Shown here one piece after another: positions 1-6,273 of a stretch of DNA of 12,598 nt. A model generated the notes under the pieces. It worked only from the letters and a program-made list of their open reading frames with translations, searched no databases and was not told where the DNA came from. Made by a program: the position numbers and the translations under genes. Location of the stretch: positions 1 through 12,598 of the forward strand of contig JBFKOW010000106.1 in assembly GCA_041628615.1 (NCBI GenBank), given 5' to 3'. This DNA is from JAMWZF01 sp041628615. Its GTDB lineage: Bacteria; Pseudomonadota; Alphaproteobacteria; Rhodobacterales; Rhodobacteraceae. Positions within the stretch are counted from its first letter, which is position 1, and each line of letters begins with the position of its first letter.

Positions 1-1
1 G

Positions 2-616
2 CCGGCGGACGGCGCCGCGGACTGGAGCCTGCCGAAATCGGCGCTGCCGTTCCGCGCCGGACTGCGCGAGGTGACCCGGCCGGACATCCTGCGGCGGGTT
101 GCCGCGATGGGGGCGCTGACCGCGGGCCTGCCGATGTATCTCGCCGTGCTCGGCCTCGCCTTCGAGACCGAGGCGGCGCGCAGCCGGTCCGACACCGCGC
201 TGTTCTTCGCCCTGGTCGCCGGGCTGGAACTGCCGGTGATGTTCGGCATGGGCTGGCTTCTGGCGCGGCTGTCGCGGGACAGGCTGATCGCGATCGGGGC
301 GCTGCTCTACGGCCTGTTCCTCGGGCTGCTGCCGGTGCTGGTCGCCTCGCCGCTGGTCTGGTGGCTGGTGCTGCCGGCGGCGGCGGGGGGCGGGATCATC
401 CTGACCCTGCCGCTGGCCTACCTGCAGGACAGCCTGTCGGACCGGCCCGGGGCCGGCGGCGCGCTGATCGCGGTGCAGCGCGTGGTCGCCACCGCGATCG
501 CCGCGGTGATCTTCGCGCTGGGCACCGCGCTCGGCGGCTACGGCGTCGCGTCGGGGCTCGCGGCGGCCGGCATGGCGCTGGCGGTGGCGTGGTTCCTGCG
601 GATGGCGCGGGCCTAG
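2..616 (+). CDS. MFS transporter, sugar-efflux-like, C-terminal part (5' end outside window)
   Basis: The reading frame is open from base 2, so only the last 204 residues are visible and the true start lies upstream. The GTG at 71 is an internal valine codon, not a convincing start. The protein is almost entirely hydrophobic, with about five to six membrane-spanning stretches separated by short charged loops such as RLSRDR, which fits the second half of a 12-helix major facilitator transporter. The stretch LAYLQDSLSDRPGAGGALI followed by a conserved helix resembles SetA/SotA-type sugar efflux transporters, but this assignment rests on memory of the family and the substrate is unknown. The TAG stop (614-616) overlaps the stop codon of hemC on the other strand, leaving no room for a separate terminator. 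Transporter class is fairly sure, substrate is not. Confidence 0.75.
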   Translation, partial: PADGAADWSLPKSALPFRAGLREVTRPDILRRVAAMGALTAGLPMYLAVLGLAFETEAARSRSDTALFFALVAGLELPVMFGMGWLLARLSRDRLIAIGALLYGLFLGLLPVLVASPLVWWLVLPAAAGGGIILTLPLAYLQDSLSDRPGAGGALIAVQRVVATAIAAVIFALGTALGGYGVASGLAAAGMALAVAWFLRMARA

Positions 617-1560
617 AAGAAGCCCGGCCCGGCCCGGCCGAGAAGCTCGGCGGCGAGGTCGCGGCCCATCGCGGCGCCATCCGCCACCGGGCCGCGCCGG
701 TCGCCCGCATGGGCGGCGCTGCCGTCGTGGCGCAGGATCTCGCCGCGCAGCCAGAGGTCGCCGCCGTCGAGCACCGCGAGCCCGCCGATCGGCGTCTCGC
801 AGGAGCCGTCGAGCGCGGCAAGGAAGGCGCGTTCCGCCGCCAACCGCTGGCCGGTGGGGCCATGGTGGATCGCCGCGAGCATTTCGGCGGCGCGGTCGTC
901 ATCCTGCCGGCGCTCGATGCCGATGGCGCCCTGCGCCACCGCCGGCAGCATGTCCTCGACCTCGATCGGGGTGCGGGGCACGTCGTCCATGCCGAGCCGG
1001 TTCAGCCCCGCCTGGGCGAGGAAGGTGGCCTCGGCCACGCCGTCCTGAAGCTTGCGCAGGCGGGTCTGCACGTTGCCACGGAACTCCACCACCGTCAGGT
1101 CCGGGCGGCGGTGGCGCAACTGCGCCCGGCGGCGCAGCGACGAGGTGCCGACCACCGCACCGGGGGCGAGATCGGCCAGCCCGGCCGCGCCGAACGACAC
1201 GAAGGCGTCGCGCACGTCCTCGCGCGGGAGCACGCAATCGAGCACGAGTCCCGCGGGCTGGGCCACCGGCATGTCCTTCATCGAGTGGACCGCGATGTCG
1301 ATGGCGCCGGCCAGCATCGCCTCCTCGATCTCCTTGGTGAACAGGCCCTTGTTGCCGATCTCCTTGAGCGGGCGGTCGGCGTCGATCAGGGTCCGGTCGT
1401 CGCCGGTTGTCTTGATCACCTCGATGGCGAAGGCCGTCTCGGGGAGGCCGAAGGCGGCGGCCAGCCGGGCGCGGGTCTCGTGGGCCTGGGCCAGCGCGAG
1501 GGGCGACCCCCGGGTGCCGATCCGCAAGGGGCTGTCGGGGGTGGGGAGGGTCAACGCCAT
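613..1560 (-). CDS. hemC: Hydroxymethylbilane synthase (porphobilinogen deaminase)
   Basis: Cytoplasmic enzyme that joins four porphobilinogen molecules into hydroxymethylbilane, the precursor of uroporphyrinogen III. The 315 residues match the usual length. The N-terminal substrate/cofactor region has RIGTRGSPLALAQA (residues 13-26), the catalytic aspartate is D96 in VHSMKDMP, arginine-rich GTSSLRRRAQLRH spans 138-150, and the cysteine that carries the dipyrromethane cofactor is C254 in LDGSCETPIGG. The ATG at 1560 follows AGAAGG about six bases upstream. It diverges from hemE across 73 bp that contain a PpsR/CrtJ-like palindrome, so the two genes are probably co-regulated. Its TAG stop shares bases with the stop of the convergent transporter gene. 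Identification is secure. Confidence 0.98.
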   Translation of the reverse strand: MALTLPTPDSPLRIGTRGSPLALAQAHETRARLAAAFGLPETAFAIEVIKTTGDDRTLIDADRPLKEIGNKGLFTKEIEEAMLAGAIDIAVHSMKDMPVAQPAGLVLDCVLPREDVRDAFVSFGAAGLADLAPGAVVGTSSLRRRAQLRHRRPDLTVVEFRGNVQTRLRKLQDGVAEATFLAQAGLNRLGMDDVPRTPIEVEDMLPAVAQGAIGIERRQDDDRAAEMLAAIHHGPTGQRLAAERAFLAALDGSCETPIGGLAVLDGGDLWLRGEILRHDGSAAHAGDRRGPVADGAAMGRDLAAELLGRAGPGFF

Positions 1561-1576
1561 ATCTGCCTTCTAGATG

Positions 1577-1594
1577 TGTCAACCAAAGCTGACA
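1577..1594. promoter_or_regulatory. PpsR/CrtJ-type operator palindrome between hemC and hemE
   Basis: The sequence reads TGTCA, eight bases, TGACA, that is TGT-N12-ACA, a perfect match to the binding consensus known for the photosynthesis repressor PpsR (CrtJ). It lies in the short divergent promoter region, 17 bp from the hemC start and 40 bp from the hemE start. In Rhodobacter, PpsR/CrtJ is known to control hem genes as well as bch and crt genes. A regulator gene is not visible here, so the assignment is a motif match plus context. Confidence 0.65.
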
Positions 1595-1633
1595 ATGCTT
1601 GACTTGCCGACATCGACCTGAAACCACGAGCCC

Positions 1634-2665
1634 ATGAAGAACAAGACCATTCTGCGCGCCCTTGCGGGCGAGACGCTGCCCACCCCGCCGGTCTGGGTGA
1701 TGCGGCAGGCCGGGCGGTATCTGCCCGAGTATCGCGCCACGCGGGCCAGGGCGGGCGACTTCCTGTCGCTGTGCTACACCCCCGATCTCGCCGCCGAGGT
1801 GACGCTGCAGCCGATCCGCCGCTACGGCTTCGACGCGGCGATCCTGTTCGCCGACATCCTGCTGGTGCCGCAGGCGCTTGGCGCCGACCTGTGGTTCGTC
1901 ACCGGCGAGGGGCCGCGGCTGTCCACCGTGACCACCCAAGCCGATTTCGACCGGCTGAAGCCGGCCGACGCGATCCACGACCACCTGTCGCCGGTCTACG
2001 AGACCGTGGGCATCCTGTCGCGGGAACTGCCCGCCGAGACGACGCTGATCGGCTTCGCCGGCGCGCCCTGGACCGTCGCCACCTACATGATCGCCGGGCA
2101 GGGCACCCCGGACCAGGGCCCCGCCCACGCGCTCAAGGCCGAGAACCGGGCGGTGTTCGACCGGCTCATCGACCTCCTGACCGAGGCCACCATCGCCTAT
2201 TGCAGCCGGCAGGTGGAGGCCGGGGCCGAGGTCATCAAGATCTTCGACAGCTGGGCCGGGTCGCTCAGCGGGGCCGATTTCGAGCGCTACGCCGTCGCCC
2301 CCGCCGCCCGGATCACCGCGGCGCTGAAACAGCGGCACCCGGGCCTTCCGGTCATCGCCTTCCCGCGCGGCGCCGGCGAACGCTATGCCGGGCTGCACGC
2401 CGCGATCGGGGCCGACTGCATCGCGCTGGACGACGGGGTCGGGGCCGACTGGGCCGCGGCCCACGTGCAGGTCGATGGCTGCGTGCAAGGCAACCTGCCG
2501 AACGCGCTGCTGGTCACCGGCGGCGACGACCTCGTGCGCGAGACCCGGGCGGTGGTGCGGGCCTTCGCGAAGGGGCCGCACATCTTCAACCTCGGCCACG
2601 GGATCACCCCGGACGCCGACCCCGAGAACGTGTCGCTGCTGCTCGAGACGATCCGCGGCGGCTGA
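1634..2665 (+). CDS. hemE: Uroporphyrinogen decarboxylase
   Basis: Cytoplasmic, cofactor-free enzyme that removes four acetate carboxyl groups from uroporphyrinogen III to give coproporphyrinogen III, the substrate of HemF encoded 1.7 kb downstream on the other strand. The 343 residues are the normal length. The substrate-binding N-terminus PVWVMRQAGRYLPEY carries R24 and R28, the key aspartate is D74 in LFADIL, the GFAGAPWTVATYM segment contains the active-site tyrosine, FDSWAG the conserved serine, and LGHGITPDADPENV near the C-terminus the conserved histidine. The ATG at 1634 has only a weak ribosome site (CGAG). The gene diverges from hemC through a shared regulatory region. Identification is secure. 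Confidence 0.98.
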   Translation: MKNKTILRALAGETLPTPPVWVMRQAGRYLPEYRATRARAGDFLSLCYTPDLAAEVTLQPIRRYGFDAAILFADILLVPQALGADLWFVTGEGPRLSTVTTQADFDRLKPADAIHDHLSPVYETVGILSRELPAETTLIGFAGAPWTVATYMIAGQGTPDQGPAHALKAENRAVFDRLIDLLTEATIAYCSRQVEAGAEVIKIFDSWAGSLSGADFERYAVAPAARITAALKQRHPGLPVIAFPRGAGERYAGLHAAIGADCIALDDGVGADWAAAHVQVDGCVQGNLPNALLVTGGDDLVRETRAVVRAFAKGPHIFNLGHGITPDADPENVSLLLETIRGG

Positions 2666-2687
2666 CTCCGGCGGCGCGGGGCGGCCC

Positions 2688-2741
2688 AACCATTCTATCC
2701 AGAAGAACAATTCGATCCAGAAGCTATATTTTTCTTCTGGA
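2688..2741. repeat. Tandem 18-bp repeat plus inverted half-copy, probable operator of sbtA
   Basis: Two adjacent 18-bp units, 2688-2705 and 2706-2723, agree at 16 of 18 positions and each ends in ATCCAGAAG. An inverted copy of the core, CTTCTGGA, lies at 2734-2741, again 18 bp on from the second copy. The second and third copies can form an 8-bp stem with a 10-nt AT-rich loop. The block is AT-rich in a GC-rich genome and ends 45 bp before the sbtA start. No T-run follows the stem, so an operator or promoter is more likely than a hemE terminator. The binding protein is unknown. Confidence 0.6.
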
Positions 2742-2760
2742 CAAGGACCGCCTATCTGGG

Positions 2761-2778
2761 CCGGGAACGGAATCCCGG
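2761..2778 (+). promoter_or_regulatory. Hairpin overlapping the sbtA ribosome binding site
   Basis: CCGGGA (2761-2766), six bases, TCCCGG (2773-2778) form a perfect 6-bp GC-rich stem in the mRNA leader. The right arm includes the first two bases of the Shine-Dalgarno GGAG (2777-2780), which sits six bases before the ATG at 2787. Folding could limit translation of sbtA. The structure is seen in the sequence; the regulatory role is inference. Confidence 0.4.
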
Positions 2779-2786
2779 AGGCCAAG

Positions 2787-3854
2787 ATGGACATCCTGTT
2801 CGATATCGCGTCGGCGATCGTCGCCCAGTTACAGAAACCGACCCTCGCCTTCCTGATCGGCGGCATGGTGCTCGCCGCGCTTGGCAGCAAGCTCGAGGTG
2901 CCCGAGCCGGTCTACAAGTTCGTCGTGCTGCTGCTGCTGCTCAAGGTCGGACTCGGCGCCGGAATCTCGGTGCGCGAGGCGAACCTGCCGGACCTCGCGG
3001 TGCCCGCCGCCCTCGCCGCCGCGGTGGGCATCGCCATCGTCCTGCTGGGCAGCCGGACCATCGCCCGAAAGCGGGGGGTGTCGCACATGGACGGCATGGC
3101 CACGGCGGGACTGTTCGGCGCGGTCTCGGCCTCCACGCTGGCGGCCGGGATGGCGATGCTGGACGCCGAGGGGATCGCCTACGAAGGCTTCATCGGCGCG
3201 CTATACCCGTTCATGGACGTGGCCGCACTGGTCACCGCGATCCTGATGGCGCGGATGGCGGCCGAGCGGCGGGCGGCGGCGTCGGTGCGGGGCGGCGGCG
3301 CCGCGACGATGACGCTGGGCGGCAGGTCCGGCGGCGGCAGCGGTCCGGCCGGCGACGGGATCGTGCGGGCCATCCTCGTCGACACCCTGCAGAGCCCGGC
3401 GATCTCGGCGCTGCTGCTCGGGCTGGGGCTGGGGCTCTTCGGCCAGCCGGACAGCGTCTACCACAGCTTCTACGAGCCGCTGTTCCGGGGGCTGCTGTCG
3501 ATCCTGATGCTGATCATGGGGATGGAGGCCTGGGCCCGGCTGTCGGAACTGCGGAAGGTGGCCCATGCCTACGTGCTCTACGGCGTCGCCGCGCCGCTGG
3601 TGCATGGCCTGATCGGCTTCGGCGCCGGGCTGATCGCCCATCACCTGACCGGGTTCTCGGCCGGCGGCGTGGTGCTGCTGGCGGTGATGGCGGCCTCGTC
3701 CTCGGACATCTCCGGCCCGCCGACCCTGCGGGGCGCGCTGCCCGAGGCCAATCCCTCGGCCTATGTCGGGACCTCGACCGGGCTCGGCACGCCGGTGGCG
3801 ATCCTGTCGATCCCGCTCTGGATCCTGCTTGCCGGATGGGCGGTGCCGGCCTGA
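2787..3854 (+). CDS. sbtA: SbtA-family sodium-dependent bicarbonate transporter
   Basis: Inner-membrane protein of 355 residues belonging to the SbtA (DUF897/Sbt_1) family; the cyanobacterial founder imports bicarbonate together with sodium. About ten hydrophobic segments are visible in two halves joined by a hydrophilic, glycine/serine/alanine-rich linker (about residues 154-195). The family-typical parts are GLFGAVSASTLAAGM in the first half and SSSDISGPPTLRGALPEANPSAY near the end of the second. The ATG at 2787 is chosen because GGAG lies six bases upstream and the membrane domain starts soon after; longer frames run back into hemE. No sbtB-like PII partner follows, unlike in many cyanobacteria. 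A repeat-rich operator-like block and an RBS hairpin precede it. Family is firm; substrate in this organism is inferred. Confidence 0.85.
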   Translation: MDILFDIASAIVAQLQKPTLAFLIGGMVLAALGSKLEVPEPVYKFVVLLLLLKVGLGAGISVREANLPDLAVPAALAAAVGIAIVLLGSRTIARKRGVSHMDGMATAGLFGAVSASTLAAGMAMLDAEGIAYEGFIGALYPFMDVAALVTAILMARMAAERRAAASVRGGGAATMTLGGRSGGGSGPAGDGIVRAILVDTLQSPAISALLLGLGLGLFGQPDSVYHSFYEPLFRGLLSILMLIMGMEAWARLSELRKVAHAYVLYGVAAPLVHGLIGFGAGLIAHHLTGFSAGGVVLLAVMAASSSDISGPPTLRGALPEANPSAYVGTSTGLGTPVAILSIPLWILLAGWAVPA

Positions 3855-3881
3855 CCCTCGGGCACCCGAAAACCGCCGCAA

Positions 3882-3920
3882 TTCCCGGTCATGGTGGATC
3901 CGACACCACCATGCCGGGAA
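3882..3920 (+). repeat. Strong imperfect hairpin between sbtA and the small downstream gene
   Basis: Left arm 3882-3897 and right arm 3906-3920 pair over 15 bp with one bulged T (3889) around an 8-nt loop. It begins 28 bp after the sbtA stop and its right arm contains the ATG at 3911. No run of T follows on either strand, so a classical intrinsic terminator is not shown. It could end or stabilise the sbtA transcript, or mask translation of the next gene. Confidence 0.5.
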
Positions 3921-4309
3921 AGGGGCCACGCCGGGTGCATGTCCTGAAATCTCTGCTGAAGGGGGGCTCCGCCCTCCTTCTCGTTGCCGGTCTGGGGGTG
4001 CGGTTCGCCCCGCCGACCGAAACCGAGATCGCCGCCCTGGGCCCCGAGCCCGCGCGAACCGACCTGATGATGAAGCGGATGGCCTGGACCGCGATGCGGA
4101 TCGCGCCGGACGCGACCGTCGCCGTCTACGCCAGCTCCACCGGCCTGCCCGAGGACGACATGCGCCGGTTGCTGACCGCGCTGGCCGAGGGCACGCCCCT
4201 GCGAACCGCCGCGTTGGCCGGGCCCGGCGCAGAGCCGCCCCCCGCCCCGGACGGACGCCGGACCGAGGCCGGCGGTGCCCTTTTCGTGACCGCCGCCCCG
4301 CGCAACTGA
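3911..4309 (+). CDS. Small hypothetical protein with N-terminal membrane anchor
   Basis: I do not recognise this protein. From the ATG at 3911 it has 132 residues: a basic N-terminus (KGPRR, K13, K17), one hydrophobic segment at about residues 18-34 that could be a signal anchor or an uncleaved signal peptide, then a soluble region of moderate charge and a Pro/Ala/Gly-rich stretch at about 103-121. There are no cysteines and no enzyme motif. The start is uncertain: the ATG at 3911 lies inside a strong hairpin and has no clear ribosome site, whereas the GTG at 3935 has GGGAAAGGGG about ten bases upstream and would still keep the basic-plus-hydrophobic N-terminus. An ATG at 3836 overlapping sbtA is less likely. 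The stop lies in a hairpin shared with the end of hemF. The gene seems real from its amino-acid pattern and tight packing, with function unknown. Confidence 0.6.
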   Translation: MPGKGPRRVHVLKSLLKGGSALLLVAGLGVRFAPPTETEIAALGPEPARTDLMMKRMAWTAMRIAPDATVAVYASSTGLPEDDMRRLLTALAEGTPLRTAALAGPGAEPPPAPDGRRTEAGGALFVTAAPRN

Positions 4310-4326
4310 CCCGCCCGCCGGGTCAG
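4306..4326. terminator. Symmetrical hairpin containing both stop codons of a convergent pair
   Basis: CTGACCCG (4306-4313) and CGGGTCAG (4319-4326) form a perfect 8-bp stem around a 5-nt loop. The plus-strand TGA (4307-4309) and the hemF TGA (4325-4323) are in the two arms. It can fold in transcripts from either strand, but lacks a T-tract, so it is only a candidate bidirectional terminator or 3' stabiliser. Confidence 0.45.
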
Positions 4327-5249
4327 ACCCACTTCGCCAGCGGCGGCAGAGACATCAGGACGGCGTTGGCGTCGTGCCCGGTGGCGAGGCCGAACTTGGT
4401 GCCGCGGTCGTAGACCAGGTTGTATTCCGCGTAGAGCCCGCGATGGACCAGCTGGGCGTCCTTGTCGGCCTCGGTCCAGTCCTGCCCCCGGCGCTTCTCC
4501 ACCAGCGGCACGAAGGCCGGCAGGAAGGCGCGGCCGATATCCTGCGTCAGCGCGAAATCCGCCTCCCAGTCGCCGGTATTGCGGTCGTCCATGAAGATGC
4601 CGCCGACGCCGCGGGCGCGCTTGCGGTGCGGGATGTAGAAATACTCGTCCGCCCAGGCCTTCAGCTCGGCATAGAGCCGGTCGCCGTGGGGCGCGAGATG
4701 GGTCGCCTGGGTGGCGTGGAAATGGGCGGTGTCGTCGTCGTATTCGAGGCAGGGATTGAGGTCCGAGCCGCCGCCGAACCACCACGCGCCGGGGGTCCAG
4801 AACATCCGGGTGTTCATGTGCACCGCCGGGCAATGCGGGTTTTGCATGTGGGCGACGAGGCTGATGCCCGAGGCCCAGAACCGCGGGTCGGCCTCGATCC
4901 CCGGCACCCCGCGGGCGGCCATCGCCCGCTGCGCCTCGGGGCCGAGGGTGCCGTAAACCTCGGACCAGTTGACCCCGACCTTCTCGAACACCCGGCCGCC
5001 GCGCAGCACCGACATGACGCCGCCGCCCGCGTCCTCGCCGGCATCGCCGGTGCGGCGGGTCTCGGTCACCTCGAACCGGCCCGGCGCGGCGTCGGCCAGC
5101 GGGCCGGCGGCATGGCTGTCCTCCAGCGCCTCGAAGGCGGCGACGATGCGGTCGCGCAGTTCGCGGAACCACGCCGCGGCGCGGGTCTTCTCGGCCGCCA
5201 TCGCGGCCGCCGGCGTCGGGGTCAGGGTCTCGGTCTTGGTCTCTGCCAT
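4323..5249 (-). CDS. hemF: Oxygen-dependent coproporphyrinogen III oxidase
   Basis: Enzyme that uses O2 to convert coproporphyrinogen III to protoporphyrinogen IX, two steps after HemC and HemUroS and directly after HemE in the pathway. The 308 residues match the family. Hallmarks are GVNWSEVYG, the substrate region AHMQNPHCPAVHMNTR, WWFGGGSDLNP, EYFYIPHRKRARGVGGIFMDD and EYNLVYDRGTKFGL. The first 25 or so residues are a variable Thr/Ala/Glu-rich tail. The ATG at 5249 follows GAGG by seven bases. It shares a 117-bp upstream region with the divergent lipoprotein gene and ends 13 bp from the convergent small gene, inside a shared hairpin. Use of the O2-dependent enzyme indicates aerobic capacity; an O2-independent HemN may exist elsewhere. 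Identification is secure. Confidence 0.98.
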   Translation of the reverse strand: MAETKTETLTPTPAAAMAAEKTRAAAWFRELRDRIVAAFEALEDSHAAGPLADAAPGRFEVTETRRTGDAGEDAGGGVMSVLRGGRVFEKVGVNWSEVYGTLGPEAQRAMAARGVPGIEADPRFWASGISLVAHMQNPHCPAVHMNTRMFWTPGAWWFGGGSDLNPCLEYDDDTAHFHATQATHLAPHGDRLYAELKAWADEYFYIPHRKRARGVGGIFMDDRNTGDWEADFALTQDIGRAFLPAFVPLVEKRRGQDWTEADKDAQLVHRGLYAEYNLVYDRGTKFGLATGHDANAVLMSLPPLAKWV

Positions 5250-5366
5250 GTCGTTTCCTCGGGCGGGGCGGCCATCGCCGCGGGCGTGTCATTGCATGTC
5301 GGCATGAGGTATCGTGACGTGGAACGCGCCGCCGCAAGGGGGCCGGTTGTCACAGGAAGCATTGTC

Positions 5367-5762
5367 ATGACGAGACTCTTGCCCATTGCCGGGCTCGCCG
5401 CCACCCTCCTTCTCGCGGCCTGCGCCACCCCGCGCGAGGCCTGCATCGCCCAGGCCCGGGGCAACCTGCGGGTGCTGCAGGAGCTTGCCGCCGAAAGCCG
5501 GGCCAACCTCGCCCGCGGCTACGCGCTGGAGACCCGGACCGACATCCGGGTGGTGCGCGGGACCTGCACCGGCACCAACGAGGACGGCAGCACCTTCACC
5601 TTCCCCTGCGAGGAGACCCAGACCCGGGACCGGCGGGTGCCGGTGCCGATCGACCTCACCGCCGAGGCCGCCAAGCTGCGCAGCCTCGACCTCCGGATCG
5701 CGCAGGAAGAGGCGCTCGCCGCCGACCGGATCCGGACCTGCATCGCGACCCATCCGGAGTGA
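5367..5762 (+). CDS. Putative outer-membrane or periplasmic lipoprotein with four conserved-looking cysteines
   Basis: A protein of 131 residues with a lipoprotein signal: a short basic start (MTR), a hydrophobic core, and the lipobox LLAAC with lipidated Cys19. The mature part has four further cysteines at 26, 67, 81 and 125, an even number that suggests two disulphide bonds in the periplasm. Residues 96-123 are rich in Ala, Leu, Glu and Arg and look helical. I recall similar Rhodobacteraceae proteins, sometimes wrongly named as excinuclease subunits, but no function is known to me. The ATG at 5367 is supported by AGGAAG seven bases upstream. It diverges from hemF, and the GFA-family gene follows after 20 bp, so the two are probably co-transcribed. 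Confidence 0.8.
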   Translation: MTRLLPIAGLAATLLLAACATPREACIAQARGNLRVLQELAAESRANLARGYALETRTDIRVVRGTCTGTNEDGSTFTFPCEETQTRDRRVPVPIDLTAEAAKLRSLDLRIAQEEALAADRIRTCIATHPE

Positions 5763-5782
5763 CAAGGAGAGGGGAGGAGACG

Positions 5783-6271
5783 ATGACACCACAGGAAGGC
5801 GGCTGCCTCTGCGGCCGTGTGCGCCATGCGGTCCGCGCCGCGCCGCTGCGGGTGACGGTGTGCCACTGCCGGTTCTGCCAGCGGGCGACCGGGTCGGCCT
5901 ACATGGTCGAGCCGATCTTCGACGCCGCCGACCACCTGGTGCTCACCGGCGCACCGAAGACCCATGACCACGTCTCGGCCGGGTCCGGCAAGGTCGTGCA
6001 TCTGCATTTCTGCGGCGACTGCGGCACCAGCCTCTGGCTGAGCTTCGAACGGTTCGCCGGGGTGGTCGGTGTCTATGCCGGCACCTTCGACGACCCGGCC
6101 TGGTTCCCGATGCCGCCCGCCACGACCAAGCACATCTTCCTGTCCTCGGCCCGGCCCGACACGGTGATTCCGGCGGGGCTGCCCACGTTCTCCGAACACG
6201 CCATGACGACCGACGGCACGCCGCTGCGGCCGGTGATCCACGCCGCGCCGCACACCGTGGGCGGCGGCTGA
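5783..6271 (+). CDS. GFA/CENP-V-family zinc-binding protein
   Basis: A small cytoplasmic protein (162 residues) of the glutathione-dependent formaldehyde-activating enzyme (Gfa) superfamily. It has the full set of seven zinc-binding cysteines: C8 and C10 (GGCLCG), C27, C29 and C32 (CHCRFC), and C77 and C80 (HFCGDCG). The founding member was proposed to make S-hydroxymethylglutathione from formaldehyde and glutathione, but most family members, this one included, have no proven reaction. The ATG at 5783 is preferred over the GTG at 5759 because GGAGGAG lies just upstream and the family normally begins shortly before the GGCLCG motif. It follows the lipoprotein gene by 20 bp and ends two bases from the stop of the convergent SDR gene. 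Confidence 0.88.
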   Translation: MTPQEGGCLCGRVRHAVRAAPLRVTVCHCRFCQRATGSAYMVEPIFDAADHLVLTGAPKTHDHVSAGSGKVVHLHFCGDCGTSLWLSFERFAGVVGVYAGTFDDPAWFPMPPATTKHIFLSSARPDTVIPAGLPTFSEHAMTTDGTPLRPVIHAAPHTVGGG

Positions 6272-6273
6272 GG

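Noticed and set aside
361..1602. Long plus-strand open frame of 413 codons antisense to hemC
   Set aside because: Composition is the Arg/Gly/His/Ala-rich pattern of a GC-rich shadow frame; hemC on the other strand is unmistakable.
899..2890. Long minus-strand open frame of 663 codons across hemE and hemC
   Set aside because: It is antisense to hemE and overlaps hemC in another frame; no family motifs and shadow-type composition.
5759..5782. GTG at 5759 as the start of the GFA-family gene
   Set aside because: The ATG at 5783 has GGAGGAG directly upstream and fits the family N-terminus better; the extra eight codons are themselves the ribosome-site region.
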